Shown here: positions 17,146-25,990 of the stretch, piece after piece
How positions within the stretch are numbered: the first letter of the stretch is position 1
How the letters are laid out: every line of letters begins with the position of its first letter
From: Pandoraea captiosa
GTDB lineage: Bacteria > Pseudomonadota > Gammaproteobacteria > Burkholderiales > Burkholderiaceae
NCBI RefSeq assembly: GCF_902459775.1
Contig: NZ_CABPSQ010000002.1
Span: forward strand, 868,001 to 932,000
Reading direction: 5' to 3'
DNA: 64,000 bases
Translations under genes and position numbers: made by a program
Notes under the pieces: model-generated
Database searches by the model: none
Told to the model about the DNA's origin: nothing
Seen by the model: only the letters and a program-made list of their open reading frames with translations

Positions 17146-18087
17146 TCAGAGCGGCGTCATCACGGGCTCGCCCGCCAGGTGTCGGCGCGTATTCTCAAGG
17201 AACATCGTAACGGTCGCCGCTTCCGCCTCGGGCGAGCGTCCAGCCACGTGCGGACTCAGCACGACATTCTGCAAGTCGATGAGTGCTGCGGGCGGCGCGG
17301 GTTCGCCTTCGTAGACGTCGAGGCCCGCCCCGGCGATGATGCCGTTGCGCAGCGCGTCGGCCAGCGCAGCGGTGTCGACGACGCTGCCGCGCCCGAGATT
17401 CACGAGGAAGCCGTCCTTGCCCAGGGCGCGCAGCACATCGGCGTTGACCATGTGGTGCGACTCCGCGCCGCCGGGCGCCGTCACGACGAGCATGTCGGCC
17501 CACGTGGCAAGCGACAGCACATCATCGAAGTAGCGGTAGTGCGTCGGCAGATCGTCGCGGCGATTTCGGTTGCGGTAACCGATCTGCATGTCGAAGCCTT
17601 CGGCGCGCTTGGCGAACTGGCGTCCTACCGCGCCCAGGCCGATGATCCCGAGTTTTTTGCCCGCAACGCCCGGTTGCATCGGCAGCGCGTCGCGCCACAC
17701 GCCCTTGCGGCAAGCGGCGTCGTACTCCGGGATGCGGCGCATCGCGGCAAGCAGCAGCGCAAAGCCCTGGTCCGCCACCGTCGGCGCATTTGCCCCGGCG
17801 CCGTTGACGGCAACGATGTTGCGCGCCCGCATGGCAGGCACATCCAGATTCTCGAAGCCCGCGCCCAAGGCACTGACCAGCTCCACATTCGGCAGGTGCG
17901 TCAGTTCGGCCGCGCTCATACCGCGCGAACCGTTGGTGAGCACGAAGCGCGCACGTTGGCCCTCTGCACCCCAGCCTTCCGGCGTGGAATGGTGACTCGG
18001 GCGATAGATCACTTCGAAACGGGTTTGCAGTTCGGACAACTGCTCGGGGTGCATCGGGATGATGACCAGCAAGGGGGGCAGCGACAC
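17146..18087 (-). CDS. D-isomer-specific 2-hydroxyacid dehydrogenase
   Basis: This 313-residue NAD(P)-dependent dehydrogenase reduces 2-oxo acids such as glyoxylate/hydroxypyruvate. The Rossmann motif GIIGLGAVGR lies near residues 148-157; the catalytic set is Arg in NLGRGSVVD (about 233), Glu in DVYEGEP (about 263) and His in LSPHVAGR (about 281). I chose the GTG start at 18087, which has ACGGAGA a few bases upstream; the region further upstream lacks family similarity. It lies downstream of the gentisate operon on the same strand but is separated from it by a strong inverted repeat, so it is probably a separate unit. Confidence 0.85.
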   Translation of the reverse strand: MSLPPLLVIIPMHPEQLSELQTRFEVIYRPSHHSTPEGWGAEGQRARFVLTNGSRGMSAAELTHLPNVELVSALGAGFENLDVPAMRARNIVAVNGAGANAPTVADQGFALLLAAMRRIPEYDAACRKGVWRDALPMQPGVAGKKLGIIGLGAVGRQFAKRAEGFDMQIGYRNRNRRDDLPTHYRYFDDVLSLATWADMLVVTAPGGAESHHMVNADVLRALGKDGFLVNLGRGSVVDTAALADALRNGIIAGAGLDVYEGEPAPPAALIDLQNVVLSPHVAGRSPEAEAATVTMFLENTRRHLAGEPVMTPL

Positions 18088-18256
18088 CTTCAATCTCCGT
18101 CTGGGGGTATTGGGATTGACGGCGTCGGGGCCGCGCGGGCCACTCGCGTTCGCCGTCAGACGACACTCTATCCCTATCCGCGACGAATTGCGCGACGCAA
18201 CACGAAGCCCATGGCTCGCTGCACGGAATTGCGGCGACCCGACGCAGACCCGACAG

Positions 18257-18297
18257 CCAACGGGCGTCATCGCGGGATGCGCATGACGCCCGTTTGG
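18257..18297 (-). terminator. Inverted repeat downstream of gentisate operon
   Basis: acgggcgtcat and atgacgcccgt are exact complements around a 12-nt spacer, extended by ccaa/ttgg with one extra base. It sits about 90 bp past the stop of the last (permease) gene of the minus-strand operon. There is no T-run, so factor-independent termination is uncertain; it could equally be an operator for the dehydrogenase. Confidence 0.45.
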
Positions 18298-18389
18298 GGT
18301 TCAACGTCGAGGTGAACGGATTGTAGTGGGTTGCGCGTGTCGAAACGCTCAGCGCTGCTCTGCCGTTCGCTTTCCCATTCGACCCGACA

Positions 18390-19733
18390 TCAAACGGCCG
18401 CGCCGATCGCGACGGTGGCCTGACGGTGACGCAAGCGGCCGAGCGTGAGCATCGTGAGACCGGCGAGCACGGCCGGCACGCCGATGGCTGCGAACAGTGC
18501 CGGCATCGACCAGCCCATGGCCAGCATCGAGGCTCCGCCGACCGATCCGACCACCGACCCCATGCGCCCAACCCCGTTGGCCCAGCTCACGCCCGTGGCA
18601 CGGCAATCCGTCGGGTAGAACTCGGCTGAGAGCGCGTTCGCGCCGACCTGACCGCCGGATACGCAGAAGCCCGCCCAGAAGACCGCGACCGACGCGAGCA
18701 CCGGCGAGCTCGCCAGCGGACCGACCGCTGCCACGCAAACGCCTGCAAGAACATAGGCCGCCGCGAGCACGTAGTGCGGATTGAAGCGATCCATCAACCA
18801 GCCGAGCACGATGGCGCCCAGGGTGCCGCCGACCTGGAACATCGCGGTGACAATGGCCGCGTTGCGCAACGTCAGTCCATTCGTGCGAAGCAGCGTCGGC
18901 AGCCAGCTCGAGAGCAGGTAGATCACCAGCAGGCTCATGAAGAACGTGACCCAGAACAGCAGCGTGCCGCGCAGCAGTTCGGGCTTGAAGAGATGACGCA
19001 CGGGCGACGTGGTCGAGGGCTTCGTCGCCACATTGAACGTTGCCCCACGCAAATCCTCATGCGGTGCAATGCGTTGGAGCGAGGCCGCCACGCGTTCCGG
19101 CGATTTGCCGGCCATGACCAGATAGCGCACCGATTCGGGCAGGGCGCGCATCAGAATCACGGCGAGCGCGATCGGCATGACACCGCCGACGATCAGCACC
19201 GAGCGCCAGCCGAAGGCTTCGATGAGGCCGGCGGAGGCGAGCCCGCCGAGCGCCGATCCGAGGGTGAAGCCGCAGAACATGGTCGTCACGAGGAACGAGC
19301 GGCGTGAGTCGGGGCAGTACTCCGAGGTCAGCGTAATCGCGTTGGGCATCGCACCGCCGAGGCCCAGTCCCGTCAGGAAGCGCAACACGATGAGTTGCCA
19401 GAGTTCCACCGACCACGCCGACGCCAGGCTTGCCACGCCGAAAAACAGTACCGAGAAGATGAGAATCGTCTTGCGGCCAAGCTTGTCGGCAAGCGGTCCG
19501 AACAGGAACGCACCGGCCATCAGGCCAGCCAGACCTGCGCCGAAGAGCGGCGCGAGATGGGCCGGCGTGAGTGACCATTCCGCGCGGATGGCCGGCGCGA
19601 TGAAGCCGATGGCGGCGGTATCGAACCCGTCGATGGCCACGATCAGGAAGCACAGCACGACGATCATCATCTGGAACCGCGAGATGCGATGCCGGTCGAT
19701 GAACGCCGTTACGTTGATGGGACTGGCTGGCAT
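18390..19733 (-). CDS. MFS permease of the AAHS family, probable 3-hydroxybenzoate/gentisate importer
   Basis: This 447-residue, 12-helix MFS permease shows the AAHS signature VAIDGFDTAAIGFIAPAIR in helix 1 and GPLADKLGRKTILI in loop 2-3. The RBS is GAGGAGACAACC before the ATG at 19733. It is the promoter-distal gene of the gentisate-pathway operon, so 3-hydroxybenzoate or gentisate import is the likely role (compare GenK/MhbT-type transporters). It is similar in sequence to the permease at 6990-8390, with which it probably shares ancestry. Confidence 0.9.
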   Translation of the reverse strand: MPASPINVTAFIDRHRISRFQMMIVVLCFLIVAIDGFDTAAIGFIAPAIRAEWSLTPAHLAPLFGAGLAGLMAGAFLFGPLADKLGRKTILIFSVLFFGVASLASAWSVELWQLIVLRFLTGLGLGGAMPNAITLTSEYCPDSRRSFLVTTMFCGFTLGSALGGLASAGLIEAFGWRSVLIVGGVMPIALAVILMRALPESVRYLVMAGKSPERVAASLQRIAPHEDLRGATFNVATKPSTTSPVRHLFKPELLRGTLLFWVTFFMSLLVIYLLSSWLPTLLRTNGLTLRNAAIVTAMFQVGGTLGAIVLGWLMDRFNPHYVLAAAYVLAGVCVAAVGPLASSPVLASVAVFWAGFCVSGGQVGANALSAEFYPTDCRATGVSWANGVGRMGSVVGSVGGASMLAMGWSMPALFAAIGVPAVLAGLTMLTLGRLRHRQATVAIGAAV

Positions 19734-19866
19734 GGTTGTCTCCTCTAAGGTGCCAGAAGCAGCGCGACGGCAAGCGCGCGTCGCGCTGCGGGGACCATCG
19801 GCGGTTGTTGTTTTTGATTTCCGCGCAATGGGTGATACGGGGGAAGCCAGTGCTACACGCGCCGAC

Positions 19867-21084
19867 TTACTCGCTCGTCAGCCACGGGGTCTGCGACAGG
19901 CAGTTTTCGGCGCGCCAGCCGTGCAACCATTGCAGGGCGTCGTAGAACTGCGTTTGCGTACGGCCCTTCCACAACGAGTTGCGCACCCAGCGATCCACGC
20001 CCTTCGCGTGGTAGACGCGCCCCATGTCGCGCGCGCCATACAGCACGCGGGCTGTGCGGGGGATCCGGGCGCGCTCGTAGTGTTGGAACGCCTGCGTGAA
20101 ATCGCCGCGCGTCGCCGCGTAGGCGGCGCCCAGCGTGACGGCATCTTCCAGCGCCTGACAGGCGCCTTGCGCGATGTATTGCGTCATCGGATGCGCTGCG
20201 TCGCCCAGGATCGTCGCGCGACCGAAGCTCCACTGCTCGACCGGATCGCGGTCGGCAGTGGCCCATCGACGCCACGACGTCGGGCGATCGAGCATCTGAT
20301 GCGGCAGCGCATCGATGCCTTCGAAGTACGACAGCACTTCTTCCTTGCTGCCATCGCGCACGCCCCAGACCTCCTGCTCGCGGCTGTGGAAGGTGACCAC
20401 GAGGTTGTATTGCTTGCCGCCGCGTAACGGGTAGTGCACGAGGTGGCAGTGCGGGCCCGCCCAGACGACGGGCGCATTGACCTGCAAATCCTTCGGCATG
20501 TTCTCCACGTCGACCACGGCCCGGTAGACGACGTGACCCGTCACGCGGGGTTCGTCGCCGATCAGCGCAGCGCGAACGGCGGACTTCACGCCGTCGCAGC
20601 CGATCACGGCATCGGCGGTGTGGCGCTCGCCGTGTTGATCCGTCACGGTGACGCCGTTGGCGTCCTGATCGAGCGAGACGACGCGCGTTGCCGTGCGGAA
20701 CTGAATCAGCGGATTGCGCTGCACGGCCTCGAGAATCGACAGATGGATGTCGGCGCGATGAATCACCGCGTACGGATTGCCGAAGCGTTCGCGATACGGC
20801 GCACCCACGTCGACCTGAGCGATGATGCTGCGATCGATGGCGTCGCGCAGGGTGATGTGATCGGTAAAGACCGAACGCCCACGCGCCGCTTCCCCAACGC
20901 CGAGCGCATCGAGCGCAGCGAACGCGTTGGCGGCGAGCTGGATGCCGGCGCCGATCTCGCCGATGGTCTCGGCCTGTTCCAGTAGCTCGATGCGTACCCC
21001 CTGATTGGCGAGGGCGAGCGCGGCGGCCAGACCGCCGATGCCACCGCCCACCACGAGCGCTTTGGGTTGATGGGATTGCGTCAT
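19867..21084 (-). CDS. 3-hydroxybenzoate 6-hydroxylase (FAD monooxygenase)
   Basis: This 405-residue class A flavoprotein monooxygenase converts 3-hydroxybenzoate to gentisate with NADH and O2. The FAD dinucleotide motif VVGGGIGGLAAALALA is near residues 11-26, the DG motif VIGCDGVKSAVR near 160, and the GD motif ILGDAAHPM near 292. Overall layout and C-terminus (WLHGWRAENCL) match my recollection of NagX/XlnD/MhbM-type enzymes rather than salicylate 1-hydroxylase. The context of gentisate dioxygenase, maleylpyruvate isomerase and fumarylpyruvate hydrolase supports 3-hydroxybenzoate as substrate. Start ATG 21084 with GAGGAGACAAGC upstream. Confidence 0.85.
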   Translation of the reverse strand: MTQSHQPKALVVGGGIGGLAAALALANQGVRIELLEQAETIGEIGAGIQLAANAFAALDALGVGEAARGRSVFTDHITLRDAIDRSIIAQVDVGAPYRERFGNPYAVIHRADIHLSILEAVQRNPLIQFRTATRVVSLDQDANGVTVTDQHGERHTADAVIGCDGVKSAVRAALIGDEPRVTGHVVYRAVVDVENMPKDLQVNAPVVWAGPHCHLVHYPLRGGKQYNLVVTFHSREQEVWGVRDGSKEEVLSYFEGIDALPHQMLDRPTSWRRWATADRDPVEQWSFGRATILGDAAHPMTQYIAQGACQALEDAVTLGAAYAATRGDFTQAFQHYERARIPRTARVLYGARDMGRVYHAKGVDRWVRNSLWKGRTQTQFYDALQWLHGWRAENCLSQTPWLTSE

Positions 21085-21125
21085 GCTTGTCTCCTCGGGC
21101 ACTCTGCGGCCCTCGCTGCTCATAC

Positions 21126-21767
21126 TTATGCCGTGTAGTCCGGCTGACGGCTCGGCGCTGCCGCGATGAATGCCGGATGCGTCACCGCCTTCTCGTAGAC
21201 CGCCATCGCGCGCGGATACGGCGACAGGTCGCAGCCCATGCGTTGCGCGTTGGCAATCTGCGGAATCAGGCAGACGTCTGCGAGCGTCGGCGCGTCGCCG
21301 AAGCACCACGCGCCATGACCATGCCTGAGGAGCAGACGTTCCACTCCGGCCATGCCCTCGGCCACCCAATGGCGATACCAGGCGTCTTTCTGCTCGGCAG
21401 ACAGCCCGAGCGGCCCTTGCAGGTACTTGAGAATGCGCAGGTTGTTCACCGGATGAATGTCGCAACTGATGAGCATTGCGAGTTCGAGCACGCGGGCACG
21501 CGCCTCGATGTCCTGCGGCACCAGTCGCGTCTGCGGGTACTTCGCGTCGAGATAGTCGAGGATCGCCAGCGACTGCCCCAGCGAGAAATCGCCGTCGACG
21601 ATGGCGGGCACCGTTGCCGACGCGTTGACCTCGTCGACGTACGGTTGTGCACGATGCTCACCCACACGGATATTCACCGGCACGGTGTCGAAGGCCAGCC
21701 CCTTGAGGGCGAGCGCGATGCGCACGCGGTACGAAGTCGAGCTGTTGAAGAAACTGTAGAGCTGCAT
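21126..21767 (-). CDS. nagL: Maleylpyruvate isomerase (zeta-class GST)
   Basis: This 213-residue zeta-class glutathione-dependent isomerase turns maleylpyruvate, the ring-cleavage product of gentisate, into fumarylpyruvate. The N-terminal SSTSYRVRIALALKG (residues 9-23) is the zeta-class active-site signature that binds the glutathione thiol. NASATVPAIVDGDFSLGQSLAI follows as the cis-proline/glutathione-binding region. It sits between the hydroxylase and the hydrolase in the operon. Maleylacetoacetate isomerase (MaiA) is the close alternative; the neighbours favour the gentisate role. Confidence 0.85.
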   Translation of the reverse strand: MQLYSFFNSSTSYRVRIALALKGLAFDTVPVNIRVGEHRAQPYVDEVNASATVPAIVDGDFSLGQSLAILDYLDAKYPQTRLVPQDIEARARVLELAMLISCDIHPVNNLRILKYLQGPLGLSAEQKDAWYRHWVAEGMAGVERLLLRHGHGAWCFGDAPTLADVCLIPQIANAQRMGCDLSPYPRAMAVYEKAVTHPAFIAAAPSRQPDYTA

Positions 21768-21776
21768 GGACGAACC

Positions 21777-22475
21777 TCAGACCACGCGCACCGTGATTTC
21801 GCCGAGTCCTTCGACGGCGGTGACCATCGTCTCGCCGGCCTTGACCGGGCCTACGCCTTCGGGCGTGCCGGTGTAGATCAGGTCGCCGGGCTCCAGTCGG
21901 AAGAATTGCGACAGATACGACACCGTCTCGGCGACCGACCAGATCAGGTGAGTGATGTCGCTCTTTTGCTTTTGAACGCCGTCGACCGTCAGCGAAATAC
22001 CGGCCTTCTCGATGTGACCGACGCTCGACACGGGATGGATCGGACCGATCGGCGCCGAGGCATCAAACGCCTTGCCGATTTCCCACGGACGGCCCATCTC
22101 GCGCATTTTCATTTGCAGATCGCGACGCGTCATGTCCAGACCCACGGCATACCCCCACACGTGCTCCAGCGCCTGATCGAGCGCAATGTCCGAGCCGGCC
22201 TTGCCGATGACGGCGACCAGTTCGGCTTCGTAATGATAGTTGCTCGTCTGGGCCGGGTACTGCAGTTCGAGCGTGTCGCCGTACGCAACCGGCACTACCG
22301 CGTCGGCGGGCTTGCAAAAGAAGAAGGGCGGCTCACGATCCGGATCGAAGCCCATTTCGCGGGCATGCGCGGCGTAGTTGCGGCCAACGCAATACACGCG
22401 GCGCACGGCGAACAGGTCTTGGCTGCCGACAACGGGAATGCCGACGACGGCCGGCGGAGTGAAGACGTAGGACAT
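21777..22475 (-). CDS. nagK: Fumarylpyruvate hydrolase (FAH family)
   Basis: This 232-residue FAH-fold metal-dependent hydrolase splits fumarylpyruvate into fumarate and pyruvate, the last gentisate-pathway step. The acidic metal ligands are visible in NYHYEAELVAVIGK (two glutamates, about residues 78-91) and VGLDMTRRDLQ (Asp about 115). The LEPGDLIYTGTPEGVGPVKAG block is the family's C-terminal signature. Its stop lies 9 bp from the isomerase start, consistent with tight co-transcription. Assignment rests on the family plus the neighbouring genes. Confidence 0.88.
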   Translation of the reverse strand: MSYVFTPPAVVGIPVVGSQDLFAVRRVYCVGRNYAAHAREMGFDPDREPPFFFCKPADAVVPVAYGDTLELQYPAQTSNYHYEAELVAVIGKAGSDIALDQALEHVWGYAVGLDMTRRDLQMKMREMGRPWEIGKAFDASAPIGPIHPVSSVGHIEKAGISLTVDGVQKQKSDITHLIWSVAETVSYLSQFFRLEPGDLIYTGTPEGVGPVKAGETMVTAVEGLGEITVRVV

Positions 22476-22539
22476 GGTGGTTGACTCGTCGAATGAAGGA
22501 GAAGACGGGGGCCGCCCGGGCGGCCGGTGTTTAGCTGGT

Positions 22540-22625
22540 GCGAAGGGGTGTGTCGCTCAAACGCACGGCTCGGGTGTACGACTCAAGTGCACGACTCGGA
22601 GGTGAACGACTCAGGTGCGAGACTC
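22540..22625 (-). repeat. Imperfect ~14-15-bp repeats at end of gentisate dioxygenase gene
   Basis: On the minus strand the motif gagtcgt/gagccgt recurs about every 14-16 bp across the gentisate dioxygenase stop codon, with TGA in several copies (the first is the real stop). It fills the spacer before the fumarylpyruvate hydrolase gene and shows no strong hairpin. Confidence 0.5.
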
Positions 22626-23648
22626 GCGCAGCAGGTTCAGCGCGGCGAGCACGGGGCGGTCGGAATAGCTGAACAGCACGGCGTCGTCGAGCGCGGCTAG
22701 CTGCACGGGCGCCCACGACGGCACCACGAAGTGATCGCGCGGCTCGAACTGGAAGACCTCGTCGCCGATGCGTGCGGTGCCTCGCCCCTCGACCACGGAG
22801 AAGACGGTCGCGTCGGTGCTGCGGTAGGTTTTGCCCTGGAAACCGGCCGGCAGGTATTGCATGAACGTCGCCATCGTCGGCATCGGCCAGCCGCCGGTCG
22901 CCGGGTTGACGTAGCGCAGCTTGATGCCGTCCCACGGATCGAGTTCGCCGTTGCGGAACAGGGTATCCAGCGCTTCGCGCGAGCGCGCGTACGGATAGCT
23001 GAAAATCGGTGAAGTCGGATCGCTCACCTTGTGGTGCACGGGCAGCATGTTGTAGCCGTATCGGGCAAAGCTGTCGCCTTCGGGGCGCTGCACCGGTTGT
23101 TGCGATTCCGGGTAATTTTCGGCAAAACCGGCGTCGAAGTATTGAACGAGCGGAATATCGAGTCCGTCGAGCCACACGACCGGCTCGCCGTCGGCGGGGT
23201 TGCCGTGGTCATGCCACGTCCACGACGGCGTGATGATGAAATCGCCCGGGTGCATGGTGGTGCGCTCGCCGTTGACGGCGGTCCACGCGCCACGGCCTTC
23301 CACGATAAAGCGCAGCGCCGACTGGGTATGACGGTGGCTCGGCGCGATCTCCCCCGGGAGAATCAGTTGCAGACCGGCGTACAGCGAACCGGTGATGCTC
23401 GACGAGCCGGGCGTGCCCGGGTTTTGCAGAATCAGCACGCGTCGCACGGCTTCTTCGGCGCTGATGACGCGTCCCGCTTCCATGACCAGCGGACGCACTT
23501 CGTTGTATTTCCAGATGGCGGGCACCACGCGCGGGCGCGGTTGCGGCGGCACGAGACTGTGGAGCGATTCCCACAGGGGAGCCATGTGGTTACGACCGAT
23601 GTGTTCGTAATAGGCGGCGCGTTCGGCGCTGGGGGCGCGATCGGACAT
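22611..23648 (-). CDS. nagI: Gentisate 1,2-dioxygenase
   Basis: This 345-residue bicupin Fe(II) enzyme cleaves gentisate between carboxyl and hydroxyl carbons to maleylpyruvate. The N-terminal cupin carries the iron ligands His105 and His107 ([12 protein letters not shown]) and His146 (TWHDHGN). The C-terminal cupin (about 265-330) is degenerate, as in other family members. I chose the ATG at 23648, which has ATGGAGACAAGC upstream; an ATG four codons earlier is possible. It is the promoter-proximal gene of the 3-hydroxybenzoate operon, with a -35/-10 promoter and a LysR-type site upstream. Confidence 0.93.
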   Translation of the reverse strand: MSDRAPSAERAAYYEHIGRNHMAPLWESLHSLVPPQPRPRVVPAIWKYNEVRPLVMEAGRVISAEEAVRRVLILQNPGTPGSSSITGSLYAGLQLILPGEIAPSHRHTQSALRFIVEGRGAWTAVNGERTTMHPGDFIITPSWTWHDHGNPADGEPVVWLDGLDIPLVQYFDAGFAENYPESQQPVQRPEGDSFARYGYNMLPVHHKVSDPTSPIFSYPYARSREALDTLFRNGELDPWDGIKLRYVNPATGGWPMPTMATFMQYLPAGFQGKTYRSTDATVFSVVEGRGTARIGDEVFQFEPRDHFVVPSWAPVQLAALDDAVLFSYSDRPVLAALNLLRESRT

Positions 23649-23738
23649 GCTTGTCTCCATGTTGGATGGGAGCCCGGTCTGCTCGTCTAGCGAGCGCTGC
23701 CATGCGGACTGGCCGTGGCTTTCGGGTCTATGGATAGC

Positions 23739-23767
23739 GTTATACTCGGCGAGACATATTATTTGAA
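23739..23767 (-). promoter_or_regulatory. Sigma-70-type promoter of the gentisate operon
   Basis: Read on the minus strand: TTCAAA (23767-23762), a 17-nt spacer, then TATAAC (23744-23739). This predicts a start near 23732 and a leader of about 84 nt before gentisate dioxygenase. The -35 is weak (4 of 6), as expected for an activator-dependent promoter. Confidence 0.65.
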
Positions 23768-23785
23768 ATGAATAAATCATCGGAT

Positions 23786-23805
23786 CCATACGAAAAATCA
23801 TATGG
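23786..23805. promoter_or_regulatory. Dyad for LysR regulator of gentisate operon
   Basis: ccata (23786-23790) and tatgg (23801-23805) are complements across 10 nt. The dyad centre falls about 64 bp upstream of the predicted start of the gentisate operon, the usual place for an LTTR recognition site, and about 50 bp before the divergent LysR gene. Confidence 0.5.
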
Positions 23806-23849
23806 GTTGGGTGATTTAGGGGTATCGCGGAGGAGTTGGGAGATCGCGT

Positions 23850-24800
23850 ATGGATTGGACGCACCGATTGCGTTTGCGTAATTTGCAGATGCTGCTGACA
23901 CTCGCGCAGACCGGGAACATGAGCCAGTCTGCGGCATTGCTCAATACGACCCAGCCCGGGCTTTCCAAATGGCTCAAGGATCTGGAGGACGATATCGGCC
24001 TGCCGCTGTTCGAGCGTCAGGCGCGGGGGCTGCGTCCGACGTCTTATGGTGAGGCGTTGATTCAGCATGCACGGCGTATCGAAGCGCAACTCGATACCGC
24101 GCGCGACGATCTCGACGCCATGCGCGAGGGCGGCAGCGGACTGGTGGCGATCGGCACGTCCGGGGCGTCTTCGGCGGACACGGTGCCTCTGGCGGTGCTG
24201 CTGCTCTTGCAGCGGATGCCACGTGTTCAGGCGCGGGTGGTCGAAAACACGATGGATCGGTTGATGAACCAGTTGGCGCACAGCGAGATCGACATCGTCG
24301 TCGGGCGTTCGGCCCCTGAGTTGCAGGACCGCAATGTGCGCGCGCAGGCGTTGTACCTGGAGCCGTTGCACTTCGTGGCGCGTGCCCGGCACCCGGTGTT
24401 TTCGATCGCGCAGGTCGACTGGTCCGACATGCAGCGTTACCGCTGGGTCGTCTGGCCGCGCGGCACGCCGATTCGCAACGCGCTGGAGGCGGCGCTGGCC
24501 GAGGCCGGGTATCCGTTGCCGAACGACACGGTCGAATCGAATTCCACCATTCTCAATCTCACGCTGCTCAACAACAGCGACATGATCGGCCTGGCATCGC
24601 ATCGCACGGCGAGTCGGCTCCAGGCGTTAGGCGCGCTGCGCATCGTGCCGTTACGCCTGGCGGGCTTCGGCGGCGTCTCGATGTATTGGCGCGACGACGG
24701 CGCAAATCGCGCGGCCGTGGCCGAAGCCCTCGAATGCCTGCGCTCTGCGGCGACCCGATCGACCGGGGACTTCATCGAGGGGATCGGGGGGGAGGGGTGA
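23850..24800 (+). CDS. LysR-family regulator of the gentisate operon (GbpR-like)
   Basis: This 316-residue LTTR begins [18 protein letters not shown] and has its HTH at about residues 9-66 ([20 protein letters not shown]), the pattern of the GbpR branch. The effector domain is about 95-300. Its HTH has TQPGLSKWL in place of the more common TQPAVS. It is divergent from gentisate dioxygenase with a 201-bp shared regulatory region that contains a dyad at the right distance for activation. Likely inducer is 3-hydroxybenzoate or gentisate; this is inferred from position only. Confidence 0.88.
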   Translation: MDWTHRLRLRNLQMLLTLAQTGNMSQSAALLNTTQPGLSKWLKDLEDDIGLPLFERQARGLRPTSYGEALIQHARRIEAQLDTARDDLDAMREGGSGLVAIGTSGASSADTVPLAVLLLLQRMPRVQARVVENTMDRLMNQLAHSEIDIVVGRSAPELQDRNVRAQALYLEPLHFVARARHPVFSIAQVDWSDMQRYRWVVWPRGTPIRNALEAALAEAGYPLPNDTVESNSTILNLTLLNNSDMIGLASHRTASRLQALGALRIVPLRLAGFGGVSMYWRDDGANRAAVAEALECLRSAATRSTGDFIEGIGGEG

Positions 24801-24834
24801 GGGCTGAGGGTGATGAAGGCTAAGGGTGAGGGCG

Positions 24835-24966
24835 TTAGCGGTTGCGGGTTAGGGATGGGGGCGCGCCGCCTCGTGTGAGGCGGTTTTGGCGAACGTAGTC
24901 GTACACGCTGGTGAGCGCGTCCACATCGTCCATGTTGGATCGGAAGGAAACCAGTGCGTTATGCAT
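24835..24966 (-). pseudogene. 43-residue ORF overlapping parA-like stop; probable truncated gene
   Basis: An ATG at 24966 lies inside the last codons of the ParA-like gene (overlap 8 nt) and opens a 43-codon frame. Residues 1-28 (MHNALVSFRSNMDDVDALTS then VYDYVRQN) look like a genuine amphipathic helical N-terminus. The remaining residues coincide with the LysR terminator hairpin and its low-complexity surroundings, so coding sequence seems to break at about 24884. The N-terminus is reminiscent of RiboL-PSP/pEK499-type HEPN proteins, but this is memory-based and unverified. It could also be a complete small protein. Confidence 0.45.
24866..24887 (+). terminator. Terminator after the gentisate LysR gene
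   Basis: ccgcctc (24866-24872) pairs perfectly with gaggcgg (24877-24883) around a GTGT loop and is followed by TTTT. It ends the plus-strand LysR transcript and lies inside the 3' part of the small minus-strand ORF. Confidence 0.7.
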
Positions 24967-25990
24967 ATTCCATTAAAGCGTCGAGTGCGGCAGTCAGATT
25001 CTGGAATTGGGATCGCAAAAGGTCGCGCCGGGCACTGCCGTCCGGGACATGATGTCGGATGTCCTCAAGATCCTGATCCGTGAGCGCGAGGGGCGCAATG
25101 CCAACGTCGATGGCTTTGGCAAGCAATCCACTGAAGTCCACAATCTCTTCGAGAACGTATCCGTTCGTATGACACCTTTGTGAATACTGCTCAGGTGCAA
25201 GGGTCATGCCCCGGTCGCGAATATGGGGAAAGAAGTCATCGAGCACCACCGACTTGATGTCATCGATGGTGTGCCCAGCAGGCGCTTTCGTCCGTCCGAT
25301 GCGGTTATCTACTTGATGAAACAGTATCCCGGCGAACTTCGGCGTGCCGGGGCGAAGCGCATAGATAGCGTCTTCAAGTTCGCGGAAGGTATTGCGCTTC
25401 CACTGAAGCCAGCGCGAAACCGTATATTTCATCTTTTTCAGCGCTAACCACGAGAATCGATCCAACGTTATCGGCACCACAAAGTAATCGCTGTGCAGGA
25501 AGAGATTTTGATTGATGGCACTGAGTCCCGCCGCGAGGTTGATGAGTGTGATGTCGATGTCGTATTTGCGCTCGCTCAATTCGATCAGCCGGTTGAACGC
25601 GCCGGGGGTGTTCTGAATTGAAGGAAGTCTGTCGCCTGCGTCCTGAACGAGCGTCAGATAGAGGTCGCAGTCGGATAAATTCGGATGACCGGCCAGCACG
25701 CGAAGATTCGAAGATCGCGAGGCTGCCGGACAGTCGATCGGCTTGATGAGCAGCGGGTCCATGACGAAGGCTGCGCTGGTGCCGTCTTTCAGGTTGTGTC
25801 GACGCGTGCGCTCGTTCGAGTAATGCGCATCGAAGTCGTCACGCAGAATCAAGCTGGTCAGATCGCATTTCGGATCCGCATCGACCAGCAGCACGCGATA
25901 TTTCTCTGCGAGCGACCAGCCGAGGTTATAGATCGGCATCGTGTTGCTTACGCCGCCGCTGGGGTTGAACAGCACCAGACGCTTAACCAT
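24959..25990 (-). CDS. ParA-like ATPase homologue with degenerate P-loop
   Basis: This 343-residue protein has the ParA/MinD (AAA_31) layout: an N-terminal strand VKRLVLFN, then a P-loop region, a helix YNLGWSLAEKYRVLLVDADP with the second-motif aspartates (about residues 36-40) and KCDLTS. The P-loop itself is destroyed. Residues 10-19 read PSGGVSNTMP, so both the deviant-Walker lysine and the P-loop lysine of KGGVGKTT are gone (Ser11, Asn16). The rest of the fold appears intact over normal length, which argues for selection rather than simple decay. The ATG at 25990 has GGAGCG upstream. No parB is nearby, and a truncated ORF overlaps the 3' end. Role unknown. Confidence 0.75.
   Translation of the reverse strand: MVKRLVLFNPSGGVSNTMPIYNLGWSLAEKYRVLLVDADPKCDLTSLILRDDFDAHYSNERTRRHNLKDGTSAAFVMDPLLIKPIDCPAASRSSNLRVLAGHPNLSDCDLYLTLVQDAGDRLPSIQNTPGAFNRLIELSERKYDIDITLINLAAGLSAINQNLFLHSDYFVVPITLDRFSWLALKKMKYTVSRWLQWKRNTFRELEDAIYALRPGTPKFAGILFHQVDNRIGRTKAPAGHTIDDIKSVVLDDFFPHIRDRGMTLAPEQYSQRCHTNGYVLEEIVDFSGLLAKAIDVGIAPLALTDQDLEDIRHHVPDGSARRDLLRSQFQNLTAALDALMEYA

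Noticed and set aside
22611-24602. A long minus-strand frame extending gentisate dioxygenase across the divergent promoter and the LysR gene
   Set aside because: The extension is antisense to a clear LysR gene and crosses a promoter; the protein similarity begins at the start at 23648.
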